From Streptomyces sp. f51 (GTDB lineage Bacteria > Actinomycetota > Actinomycetes > Streptomycetales > Streptomycetaceae): 64,000 bases of DNA. The translations under genes and the position numbers were made by a program. Numbering within the stretch: the first letter of the stretch is position 1; each line of letters starts with the position of its first letter. The notes below the pieces were generated by a model. It made no database searches. It was not told where the DNA came from and saw only the letters and a list, made by a program, of their open reading frames with translations. This document shows, in pieces, positions 47,430-59,505 of this stretch. The stretch spans positions 1,670,501-1,734,500 of the forward strand of contig NZ_CP149798.1 in the NCBI RefSeq assembly GCF_037940415.1, given 5' to 3'.

Positions 47430-47774
47430 GTCTGTGTGAGCGCCTGTTAGGTCTGGCGCCTTCCGGATATTCATTCCCTGGGATCCGTAGCCCAGCCATG
47501 GCGAGGGCGTGAATAACCCAGTTGGGCGCAGAAGAAAACCCCCGAAAGTGACGGCTCGGGGGTTTCTTCTTTGTTCGAATGCAGGATTCCCCAATAGGCC
47601 GGAAAAGACGCCTATGGAATTCCCCATTCACTTCACCCGGCGCCTTATGGCGCATTCATGCGCACCTATTCGACAAATCTCCGCCACGAGGCGGCGGAAT
47701 GTCGACAATTGCAGGCGCTGCGCACGAATGGGGGACGACTCCCACACACAGCCCTCCCCCATTCCGGGCTCGTC
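47430..47774. other. Intergenic region between convergent element genes
   Basis: About 345 bp. It contains the bidirectional terminator listed separately; the remainder, relatively AT-rich, shows no supported gene. Confidence 0.5.
47536..47572. terminator. Intrinsic terminator between convergent element genes
   Basis: AAACCCCCGA (47536-47545) pairs with TCGGGGGTTT (47556-47565), followed by CTTCTTTG; on the other strand it is followed by TCTTC. It ends the small-gene transcript on the plus strand and can serve the DUF6415 gene. Confidence 0.82.
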
Positions 47775-48170
47775 TCAGTTCTTCGCCCGTGCGCTCCCGC
47801 GCAGGTTCTCGTAGTGGTCGCACAGAGCATTGACCGACCGGGCCAGTTTCATGGCCACGGAATGCTGGACGGTCGCCAGATCCTCCGGCCAGCCGATGCG
47901 CAGGCGAATTCCTGCCTCTCCGATGCAGGCCATTGCGCAGGCGCGGGGGATGTCATTCCGGGGCAGTCCCCGGGTCGCCTTCTCCACGGCCGGGATCAGC
48001 ACGTTGATGTGGCCCGTGAGCATGAGCGCGAGCGTGTGCAGATCTTCCGGCACCTGGCCGTCGTCGGCCAGCAGCAGGCGGGCACTCGTGCGCATTGTCT
48101 CGATGTCCGGCGGAAGCGGGCCCACGCCCGCCCCTTCGTTCGCGGTCTCGGTGGCGGTAGCTTTCGGCAT
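47775..48170 (-). CDS. DUF6415-family protein
   Basis: A 131-residue helical protein of a family common in Streptomyces and usually annotated DUF6415. The conserved pieces are LMLTGHINVLIPAVEKATRG, DIPRACAMACIGEAGIRLRI and KLARSVNALCDHYENLRG. No biochemical function is established. ATG 48170. It is divergent from a short GntR-type regulator, a recurrent pairing in the genus, with shared tandem repeats in the 146-bp gap. Confidence 0.8.
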   Translation of the reverse strand: MPKATATETANEGAGVGPLPPDIETMRTSARLLLADDGQVPEDLHTLALMLTGHINVLIPAVEKATRGLPRNDIPRACAMACIGEAGIRLRIGWPEDLATVQHSVAMKLARSVNALCDHYENLRGSARAKN

Positions 48171-48254
48171 GTCGGCACTCCTTGGGTGTCGGCCATGCCC
48201 CGGGAGTCCTGACCGACTCGCCGGGGTCCTTTCGTCCTCGACCGTACTGATGGA

Positions 48255-48274
48255 TGTATAGCTCTGTATAGCTC
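48255..48274. promoter_or_regulatory. Tandem TGTATAGCTC repeats in the DUF6415 / GntR promoter
   Basis: TGTATAGCTC occurs twice head to tail without mismatch (48255-48264, 48265-48274), 42 bp upstream of the GntR start. It could be the operator of the adjacent regulator, and TATAGCT could double as a -10 element. Confidence 0.6.
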
Positions 48275-48316
48275 TCCAGAGATTCCGGCAGCTTTGCAGC
48301 GCTCTACGTTGCCCCT

Positions 48317-48607
48317 GTGAGTGATCGCAACGAGGTGCCCGAGTTCAACCCGCAGGGTCCCCAGCTCGTCTACGTGGCCGTGGCCGATCACATCGAGGCC
48401 AGGATTCGGGCCGGAGAACTCCGGCCGGGCGCACGCCTTTCCTCCGAGCGCGATCTAGCGCAGGAATACGGCGTCGCGTACCTGACGGTCCGGCGGGCCG
48501 CCGAAGTGCTCCGCCAGAGGGCATTGATCATCGCCGTGCACGGGCGCGGCACCTTCGTGGCCGACCCCGTACCCGACAAAGCCACGGAGCAGCCGCCGCA
48601 GGCATGA
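48317..48607 (+). CDS. Short GntR-family winged-HTH regulator
   Basis: A 96-residue protein consisting almost entirely of a GntR DNA-binding domain: YVAVADHIEARIRAGELRPG, LSSERDLAQEYGVAYLTVRR, ALIIAVHGRGTFV. There is no C-terminal effector domain, so it probably acts as a constitutive repressor of element functions, similar in size to regulators of Streptomyces integrative plasmids. GTG 48317. Confidence 0.87.
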   Translation: MSDRNEVPEFNPQGPQLVYVAVADHIEARIRAGELRPGARLSSERDLAQEYGVAYLTVRRAAEVLRQRALIIAVHGRGTFVADPVPDKATEQPPQA

Positions 48608-49302
48608 GCCTGAGAGGTCTGGTGCGCATGCTCGGGGTGGGTTCAGCCCAGCCCAGTGACCCCCGTTAAATACCCCCGGGTCATGGTGGGGCAGACGTGG
48701 CCAGATCTGGACAGATGGGGCGCATTCGCGTTTGCGGAGTGCGCAGCTCAGGTTTGCTCACAGTGGCGCAGCCTCTGCCGTTGCCGCGCTGGCCTGCACG
48801 TTCATGAGTACAGACAGACGTCGCTGCGTTGCGCACGCAAGAACGCAATGCATGACCATGACCAGACCACGCAGCAGTCAAGGGCAGGTAATGCAGCAGC
48901 GCATGCAGGCTGCATGCATGCCCCGTGAATCCAGGGCAGCAGCGACAGGGCGAGCGGGGCGCTGCAATGGCCATCCCGACCTCCATCTCCGTGGAGGTCA
49001 TCTCCGAGTTGTAGGGGCCCGAGCGCGCCCCTACCTGGCCATGCGGGGCGCATGCCATCGGCGTACGACAGCAGGGGCCACGGGGGCGTGCTGGCCGCCT
49101 CCGGCAGCAGTGCCGACCGTCCGGCCGCAGGGTCTGCCCTGGCCCCCCTCCGGGCCAGATTCCGACTACAGGGCGTAGTGATCAGGGCGCTTGCCAGCAC
49201 TCGCGCTGATCATGGTCCGATTCACTTCAGCGAATGGCCCCTGACCTGCGGTTTCCTTGATCACGTCCTGCTTACGCTGCGTGTCGTCCTACGTAGAGAG
49301 TT
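48608..49302. other. Non-coding right end of the element
   Basis: About 695 bp without a supported gene. It contains several inverted repeats: CCAGATCTGG near 48700; GCATGCAG-G-CTGCATGC (48901-48917), flanked by further GCATGC/CATGCATG copies; and TGATCA-bounded arms near 49179-49213. Frames through it are not protein-like. It is the best place in the element for a replication origin or a cis-acting packaging or recombination site. Confidence 0.5.
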
Positions 49303-49314
49303 GTCCGTGGAGAA
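49303..49314. other. Right attachment site core
   Basis: GTCCGTGGAGAA, identical to 40851-40862; the chromosomal VWA gene resumes to its right. Confidence 0.9.
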
Positions 49315-49560
49315 GAAGACGACCGGGACGGTGCCGTCGTCGTCGAGGTGGGCGGACAGGCCGAGCACCCGGTCGGCCAGGGCCTGCACACTGCCGTCGT
49401 CGTAGTACGGCTTCATCGACCCCGAGTAGTCGACCACGAGGTACACGGCGGCGCGCTGCCCGCTCAGCCCGTTCTTGGTGAGGCTGATCCCGGCGCTCCG
49501 GTAGGCGCTCACCAGCGCGGGCGCGGTCTCCTCGATCTTCGTGAGGCTGATTCCGGCCAT
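49303..49560 (-). pseudogene. VWA-domain protein, N-terminal part (interrupted by the element)
   Basis: Encodes the first 86 residues (AGISLTKIEETAPALVSAYR through VPVVFFSTD), including the MIDAS motif DYSGSM. ATG 49560 with GGGAG upstream. After the core the frame runs into the element for 13 residues (NSLRRTTRSVSRT) and stops at 49261. The missing C-terminal part, with the other metal-site residues, is at 40389-40862. Intact homologues are about 240-residue cytoplasmic VWA proteins. Confidence 0.93.
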
Positions 49561-49633
49561 GCGGGGCTCCCGTGGTCAGCGGACTGCGGAACGCCGAGAT
49601 TACGTCACGGCGCCGAGCCGCCCGGAGCGCGGT

Positions 49634-49817
49634 GCCGACCCGTCCCAAGTCGCCTTTCCGACCCGTCCCGACTCACGATGCCGACCCGTCCCAAGTCACG
49701 ATGCCGACCCGTCCCGAGTCACGGTGCCGACCCGTCCCAAGTCACGATGCCGACCCGTCCCAAGTCACGATGCCGGCCCTTCCGGAGTCACGAAGCCGAC
49801 CCGCCCCGAGCGCGGTC
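49634..49817. repeat. Eight tandem 23-bp repeats
   Basis: Unit GCCGACCCGTCCCAAGTCACG plus two bases, period exactly 23 bp, eight copies (starts at 49634, 49657, 49680, 49703, 49726, 49749, 49772, 49795). The central five copies are nearly identical; outer copies diverge. It lies between the divergent VWA and rhomboid genes, outside the element. No spacers, so not CRISPR. Confidence 0.93.
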
Positions 49818-49951
49818 GCGGCGTCGGGTCGCGGCGGCCCCGGATCGTGGCCCTGCCGGTTCCCGCCCGGCGGCGGGTCGGATAATTTGATCACCGCCGT
49901 CCCCACCGGCTCACCTTCCCCTCTTTCCCCGTGCGTTCCAAGGAGCCGGCC

Positions 49952-50872
49952 GTGGAGTCCGAGTCCGCCGTCACCACCTGCTACCGCCACCCCAAGGTGG
50001 AGTCGCATGTGCGCTGCACCCGATGCGACCGCTACATATGTCCGAGCTGCATGCGCGAGGCCGCCGTGGGCCACCAGTGCGTGGAGTGCGTGAAGGAGGG
50101 CTCCCGGTCGATCCGGCAGGCCCGCACGGCCTTCGGCGGCCGGATCTCGACGGTGCCCGCGGTCACGTACGTCCTCATCGGCCTCAATCTGCTGGCCTAC
50201 CTGGCCGAACTGCTGCGCTCCTCGGTCGTGGACCGGTTCGCGATGCTGGGCGCGGGACTCGTGGGCCCGGACGGGGGCCACTACTACTGGGCCGCCGTCC
50301 ACTCCCCCGACTACCACGCGGAGGGCCTGGTCGACGGGGAGTGGTACCGGCTGCTGACCGGCGCGTTCCTTCATCTGCCGCCCACCGGGGGCACGTTCGG
50401 GATCGCGCACATCGGGATGAACATGTTCGCGCTGTGGAACATCGGCCGGACCGTCGAGGCCCAGCTCGGCCGGGTCCGCTATCTCGCGCTGTATCTGCTG
50501 TCCGCGCTCGGCGGCTCGGTCCTCGTGCTGCTCATCGCGCCGGACCAGCAGACGATCGGCGCGTCGGGCGCGATCTTCGGTGTCAGTGCCGCGTACTACG
50601 TCATGGCCCGCCGGCTCGGCGCGGACATGGCCGGCGTCAACCGGTTCATGGCGGGCCTGCTGCTGTGGCTCGTGATCTCGGCGGGGCTCACGTCCTGGCA
50701 GGGGCATCTGGGCGGACTGCTGGCGGGCGGGCTGGTGACGGTGGCCTACGCGTACGCTCCCCGCGGCTCCCGTCGCGCGCTGGTCCAGGCGGCCGCCTGC
50801 GTGGGGCTCCTCGCCGTCCTGGTGGTGCTCACGGTGCTGAAGGTGTCGGCGCTGAGAACCGGCGCCGTCTGA
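49952..50872 (+). CDS. Rhomboid-family intramembrane serine protease with zinc-binding N-terminus
   Basis: A 306-residue protein. The N-terminus is a B-box-like zinc domain (CYRHP ... CTRCDRYICPSCM ... HQCVEC), followed by six or seven membrane spans. Rhomboid motifs are HIGMNMFALWNIGRTVE, the catalytic serine in GASGAIFGVSAAYY, and the catalytic His in WQGHLGGLLAGG. It would cleave membrane protein segments. GTG 49952 with AAGGAG six bases upstream is preferred to GTG 49931. Confidence 0.92.
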   Translation: MESESAVTTCYRHPKVESHVRCTRCDRYICPSCMREAAVGHQCVECVKEGSRSIRQARTAFGGRISTVPAVTYVLIGLNLLAYLAELLRSSVVDRFAMLGAGLVGPDGGHYYWAAVHSPDYHAEGLVDGEWYRLLTGAFLHLPPTGGTFGIAHIGMNMFALWNIGRTVEAQLGRVRYLALYLLSALGGSVLVLLIAPDQQTIGASGAIFGVSAAYYVMARRLGADMAGVNRFMAGLLLWLVISAGLTSWQGHLGGLLAGGLVTVAYAYAPRGSRRALVQAAACVGLLAVLVVLTVLKVSALRTGAV

Positions 50873-50989
50873 CGGTCCGCCGGGGCGCGCTCACCGCGCG
50901 CCCCGAGCGCGAACCGCGGTCCGTGCGACGCGCGTCCGGTCCGCCCGACGTCCCCGCCCGGGCGCCGGGCGCTGCGTACCCTGTGCGTC

Positions 50990-51898
50990 ATGAAACGTGC
51001 GGGTTTCCTGTCGTTCGCCCTCGTCCCCGTTCTGATGACGGCTGCGGTCGCCTGCACCACGCCCGAGCACACGGCGGCCGACGCCAAGGGCAACCCGTCA
51101 CCGGTGGCGCGGTCCCGTGCGGCGGGCAGGGCCCAGGCCGAGCGGGCGCCCCGTGCCACGGCCGTCGCGAGCACCCCGGCCGGCACCCCGGCGGGCCTCG
51201 CGGCCCCGGACAAGAAGGAGCTCGCCCAGGAGATCGTGGCGAGCGCCGAGAACTCCACGCTGAACTGGCGCTCGGCGTACGCCTACATCGAGGACATCGG
51301 CGACGGCCAGGGCTACACGGCGGGCGTCATCGGCTTCTGCACCGGCACCCACGATCTGCTCACCCTCGTCGAGCGCTACACCGCGCTGCACCCGGGCAAC
51401 GGGCTCGCCCGCTATCTCCCGGCCCTGCGCGCGGTCGACGGCACGGACTCCCACGAGGGCCTGGACCCGGGCTTCGCCGCGGCCTGGCGCCACGAGGCCG
51501 CGGTCCCCGCCTTCCGCGAGGCCCAGGACCACGAACGCGACCGGGTCTACTTCGATCCCGCGGTGCGGCGCGCCAAGCTCGACGGCCTCGGCACGCTCGG
51601 CCAGTTCATCTACTACGACGCCATGGTGATGCACGGTCCCGGTACCGGCGGCGACGGCTTCTACGGGTTGCGCGACCGCGCCCTGCGCGAGGCGAAGCCT
51701 CCGTCCGAGCGCGGCGACGAGAAGGCGTACCTGGAGGTCTTTCTGGACGTCCGCCGCGCGGTCATGAGATCCGCGAACCCCGACCGCGACACCACCCGGA
51801 TCGACACCGCCCAGCGCCGGTTCCTCGACGACGGGAACCTCGGCCTGGACACACCGCTGGAGTGGCGCGTGTACGGCGAGACGTACCGCGTGCCGTAG
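50990..51898 (+). CDS. csn: GH46 chitosanase, predicted lipoprotein
   Basis: A 302-residue glycoside hydrolase family 46 enzyme that endohydrolyses chitosan. The catalytic Glu is in IVASAENSTLNWRSAY and the catalytic Asp in YIEDIGDGQGYTAG; GFCTGTHDLLTLVERYT and QFIYYDAMVMHGPG are family segments. The signal peptide ends in a lipobox-like AVACTT (Cys22), then a Thr/Ala/Pro linker to about residue 72, so the enzyme may be membrane-anchored, unlike soluble S. sp. N174 chitosanase. ATG 50990. Confidence 0.9.
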   Translation: MKRAGFLSFALVPVLMTAAVACTTPEHTAADAKGNPSPVARSRAAGRAQAERAPRATAVASTPAGTPAGLAAPDKKELAQEIVASAENSTLNWRSAYAYIEDIGDGQGYTAGVIGFCTGTHDLLTLVERYTALHPGNGLARYLPALRAVDGTDSHEGLDPGFAAAWRHEAAVPAFREAQDHERDRVYFDPAVRRAKLDGLGTLGQFIYYDAMVMHGPGTGGDGFYGLRDRALREAKPPSERGDEKAYLEVFLDVRRAVMRSANPDRDTTRIDTAQRRFLDDGNLGLDTPLEWRVYGETYRVP

Positions 51899-51949
51899 AC
51901 GGCCGAGCCCGCTCCACGTGCCCTGGGAGAGCCGTGTGCGGGCATGCGG

Positions 51950-51995
51950 CGGCGCCTGCCAGGGCGTCCGGTCGGGGACAGTGAGGCAGGCGCCG
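51950..51995. terminator. Hairpin between convergent csn and gltD
   Basis: CGGCGCCTGCC pairs with GGCAGGCGCCG (11 bp) across a 24-nt loop in the 164-bp gap between convergent genes. Confidence 0.6.
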
Positions 51996-52062
51996 TCTCG
52001 TGTTCCGCACGCCTTTGTGCGGGACGTTCTCGAGTGACCGTTTCAGGTCACGCATCCATGGG

Positions 52063-53515
52063 TCAGACCGTCAGCGAACGGTCCGTCGGGCGGATCGGGG
52101 CCGGCAGGTCGCTCGCTCCGGTGAGGAAGCGGTCGACACCGCGGGCGGCCGAACGGCCCTCCGCGATGGCCCAGACGATCAGGGACTGGCCGCGGCCCGC
52201 GTCACCGGCGACGAACACTCCGGGGACGTTGGTCGCGAAGTCGGCGTCGCGGGCGATGTTGCCGCGCTCGTCGAGCTCCAGACCGAACTGGGAGACCACA
52301 CCGTTCTCGACGTCCGTGCCGGTGAAGCCCATCGCCAGCGTCACCAGCTGGGCGGGGATCTTGCGCTCCGTGCCCGGCTTCTGGTTCAGCTTGCCGCCGG
52401 TGAACTCTACCTCGACCAGGTGGAGCCACTGGACGTTGCCGTCCTCGTCGCCCTCGAAGTGGGTGGTGGAGACCGCGTAGACGCGCTCGCCGCCCTCCTC
52501 GTGCGCGGAGGTGACCTTGTAGAGCATCGGGAACGTCGGCCAGGGCTGGCCCGGGTTCCGCTCCTCGCCCGGCCGCGGCATGATCTCCAGCTGGGTGACC
52601 GAGGCCGCGCCCTGGCGGTGGGCGGTGCCCACGCAGTCCGCGCCCGTGTCGCCGCCGCCGATGACCACGACGTGCTTGCCCTCGGCGGTGATCGGGGGCG
52701 CCACGAAGTCGCCCTCCTGCACCTTGTTGGCCAGCGGCAGGTACTCCATGGCCTGGTGGATGCCGTTCAGCTCCCGTCCGGGGACGGGCAGGTCACGGGC
52801 GGTCGTGGCGCCGGCGGCGATGACCACGGCGTCGTACCGCTTGCGCAGGTCCGTCGCCTTGAGGTCGCGGCCGATCTCGATGCCCGTGCGGAAGCGGGTG
52901 CCCTCCGCGCGCATCTGCTCGATGCGGCGGTTGATGTGCCGCTTCTCCATCTTGAACTCGGGGATGCCGTAGCGCAGCAGACCGCCGACGCGGTCGGCGC
53001 GCTCGTACACCGCGACCGTGTGCCCGGCCCGGGTCAGCTGCTGGGCGGCGGCGAGACCGGCGGGACCGGACCCGATGACCGCGACGGTCTTGCCGGAGAG
53101 GCGCTCGGGGGCCTGGGCCGCGACGGAGCCGCTGTCCCACGCCTGGTCGATGATCGAGACCTCGACGTTCTTGATGGTCACGGCGGGCTGGTTGATGCCG
53201 AGCACACACGCCGACTCGCACGGAGCGGGGCACAACCGGCCCGTGAACTCCGGGAAGTTGTTCGTGGCGTGCAGGCGCTCGGAGGCGGCCTGCCAGTCCT
53301 CGCGGTACGCGTAGTCGTTCCACTCGGGGATCAGGTTGCCCAGCGGACAGCCGTTGTGGCAGAACGGGATGCCGCAGTCCATGCAGCGCGAGGCCTGCTT
53401 GGAGATGATCGGGAGCAGCGAGCCCGGAACGTAGACCTCGTTCCAGTCCTTGAGACGCTCCTGGACCGGCCGGGACCTGGCGACCTCACGGCCGTGGTTC
53501 AGAAAGCCCTTGGGA

Positions 53516-53523
<8 letters not shown>
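52063..53523 (-). CDS. gltD: Glutamate synthase (NADPH) small subunit
   Basis: A 486-residue FAD/Fe-S protein passing electrons from NADPH to the large subunit. The N-terminal cluster motif [17 protein letters not shown] and CxxxC partners ([10 protein letters not shown]) are intact. Nucleotide-binding motifs are [13 protein letters not shown] and [11 protein letters not shown]; the C-terminal [12 protein letters not shown] binds FAD. ATG 53523 overlaps the gltB coding end by 8 bp. Confidence 0.97.
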
Positions 53524-58108
<4,585 letters not shown>

Positions 58109-58502
58109 CGGCTCTCCCGTCGTCGTCGGGGCGGGGGGTCTCCCAGGCTCTGGGCGCTGGGGAGACAACTGCCGAGGGACGACTCTGGCCCTCTGCGGGG
58201 TGCAAAATTTCGTGCAGGTTACATGATGGAGTGGTTCTCGGGAACCGGATACTTCGTTCCAACATGCGGACACCACGGGAGCCGCGCCGGGGGTATCGGG
58301 CTTCAGCGGTGGAAGGTAAGGGACCTGAGCGGACAGATCGATGACCATCGGTCCGGTTCGCGGAGGAGATCGTGATCCGCCGCGAGAGATGCGACGCGGG
58401 CGTCATTGCCCGCGGCGCTTACGGCTCATTCCCAGCAGCCACGGAATCGAAACCGCCGGGTAACAATTACTTATGCAGTCCCGTGCATAGGTGATCGAGG
58501 CC
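58109..58502. other. Upstream region of gltB
   Basis: About 394 bp between gltB and the VIT gene, both on the minus strand. Relatively AT-rich sequence at 58200-58260 probably contains the gltB promoter. A small hairpin (CGCGGGC / GCCCGCG, 58395-58414) may end the VIT transcript. No gene supported. Confidence 0.5.
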
Positions 58503-59234
58503 TCATCCTACGGCCGCGCCGAACAAAGTGCCGAGGGCGTACGTCACACCGGCCGCGGCACCACCGAGAGCGAGCTGCCGCAGTCCGCTGAACCACCAGG
58601 ACCGCGCGGTCACCTTGGCCACGACGGCGCCGCAGGCGAAGAGCCCGATCATGGCGAGCAGCACGGCCGGCCACAGCACGGTGGCGCCGAGCAGATACGG
58701 CAGTACGGGCAGCAGGGCGCCGAGCGCGAAGGAGCCGAAGCTGGACACGGCGGCGACGGCCGGGGAGGGCAGGTCGCCGGGGTCGATGCCGAGCTCCTCG
58801 CGCGCGTGGATCTCCAGGGCCTGCTCGGGGTCGCGGGAGAGCTGCCGGGCGACCTCGCGGGCGAGGTCGGGCTCGACGCCGCGGGCTTCGTAGAGCGCGG
58901 CCAGCTCGCGTTCCTCGTCCTTGGGGTGCTTGCGCAGTTCGCGCCGCTCGACGTCGAGTTCCGCCTCGACCAGTTCGCGCTGCGAGGCGACGGAGGTGTA
59001 CTCGCCGGCGGCCATGGAGAAGGCCCCCGCGGCCAGGCCCGCGAGTCCGGTGATGACGATCGTCTGCTGGGAGACGGAGCCGGCGGCGACGCCGGTCATC
59101 AGGGCGAGGTTGGAGACCAGGCCGTCCATCGCGCCGAACACGGCCGGGCGCAGCCAGCCGCCGTTGACGTCGCGGTGGGTGTGGTTGTCCCGGTGCGCCA
59201 CATGCAGCGCCGCCTCGGTCTCGATGATCGCCAT
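58503..59234 (-). CDS. VIT1/CCC1-family metal transporter
   Basis: A 243-residue membrane protein of the vacuolar iron transporter family, expected to export or sequester Fe2+/Mn2+. Family features are the first span with WLRPAVFGAMDGLVSNLALM, MAAGEYTSVASQRELVEAEL (metal-binding Glu-rich helix entry), the charged cytoplasmic helices (residues about 75-140) and paired C-terminal spans. ATG 59234. An iron-box-like sequence lies about 90 bp upstream. Confidence 0.9.
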   Translation of the reverse strand: MAIIETEAALHVAHRDNHTHRDVNGGWLRPAVFGAMDGLVSNLALMTGVAAGSVSQQTIVITGLAGLAAGAFSMAAGEYTSVASQRELVEAELDVERRELRKHPKDEERELAALYEARGVEPDLAREVARQLSRDPEQALEIHAREELGIDPGDLPSPAVAAVSSFGSFALGALLPVLPYLLGATVLWPAVLLAMIGLFACGAVVAKVTARSWWFSGLRQLALGGAAAGVTYALGTLFGAAVG

Positions 59235-59321
59235 ACCGGTCCCCCAGAGTGCTTGATTGGACTGCTTCCACTTTTTGACAACTCTGAAAGTACGCCGTGG
59301 AATTCCCCGCCGCCAGCAAGG

Positions 59322-59340
59322 AAAGGCTGGGCTAACCTGC
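59322..59340. promoter_or_regulatory. Candidate DmdR/IdeR iron box
   Basis: AAAGGCTGGGCTAACCTGC matches the actinobacterial iron-box consensus TTAGGTTAGGCTAACCTAA at 13 of 19 positions, with the right half (GGCTAACCT) intact. It lies 88 bp upstream of a putative iron transporter and 166 bp upstream of the first DraG-family gene. The left half is weak. Confidence 0.45.
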
Positions 59341-59505
59341 GCTTTTGCCTCTCGGCGCTCATCCGTGGCATGTCATGCACATATGTCGACCGGGTGACAG
59401 TGGAGCCCGCGAGGCTCTTGTCAACCGCCAAGGTGGCACAGATCCGCAAAGGGTTCCGCGCGCCGCATTCCGCGCGCGGCAGGGGCCCTGAGAGGAGAGG
59501 CACGT

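Larger units (their letters stand above)
40851..49314. mobile_element. 8.45-kb serine-integrase element inserted in the VWA gene
   Basis: A compact integrated element bounded by 12-bp direct repeats GTCCGTGGAGAA (40851-40862 and 49303-49314). It carries, left to right, a large serine integrase, two small ORFs, a primase-polymerase/D5-type helicase, four small ORFs (one coiled-coil-like), and a divergent DUF6415 / GntR pair, then about 0.7 kb of non-coding DNA. Hairpins lie between most genes. It has no FtsK/Tra, relaxase, portal, terminase or capsid gene that I can recognise. It reads as an autonomously replicating but transfer-dependent element such as a satellite, or a reduced prophage/plasmid. 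Confidence 0.93.

Noticed and set aside
48681..49200. Minus-strand frames of about 125-132 codons at the right end of the element
   Set aside because: No ribosome-binding site, heterogeneous His/Cys-rich composition unlike the element's proteins, and they overlap inverted repeats.
49634..49817. CRISPR array
   Set aside because: The repeats are contiguous 23-mers with no spacers, and no cas genes are nearby.
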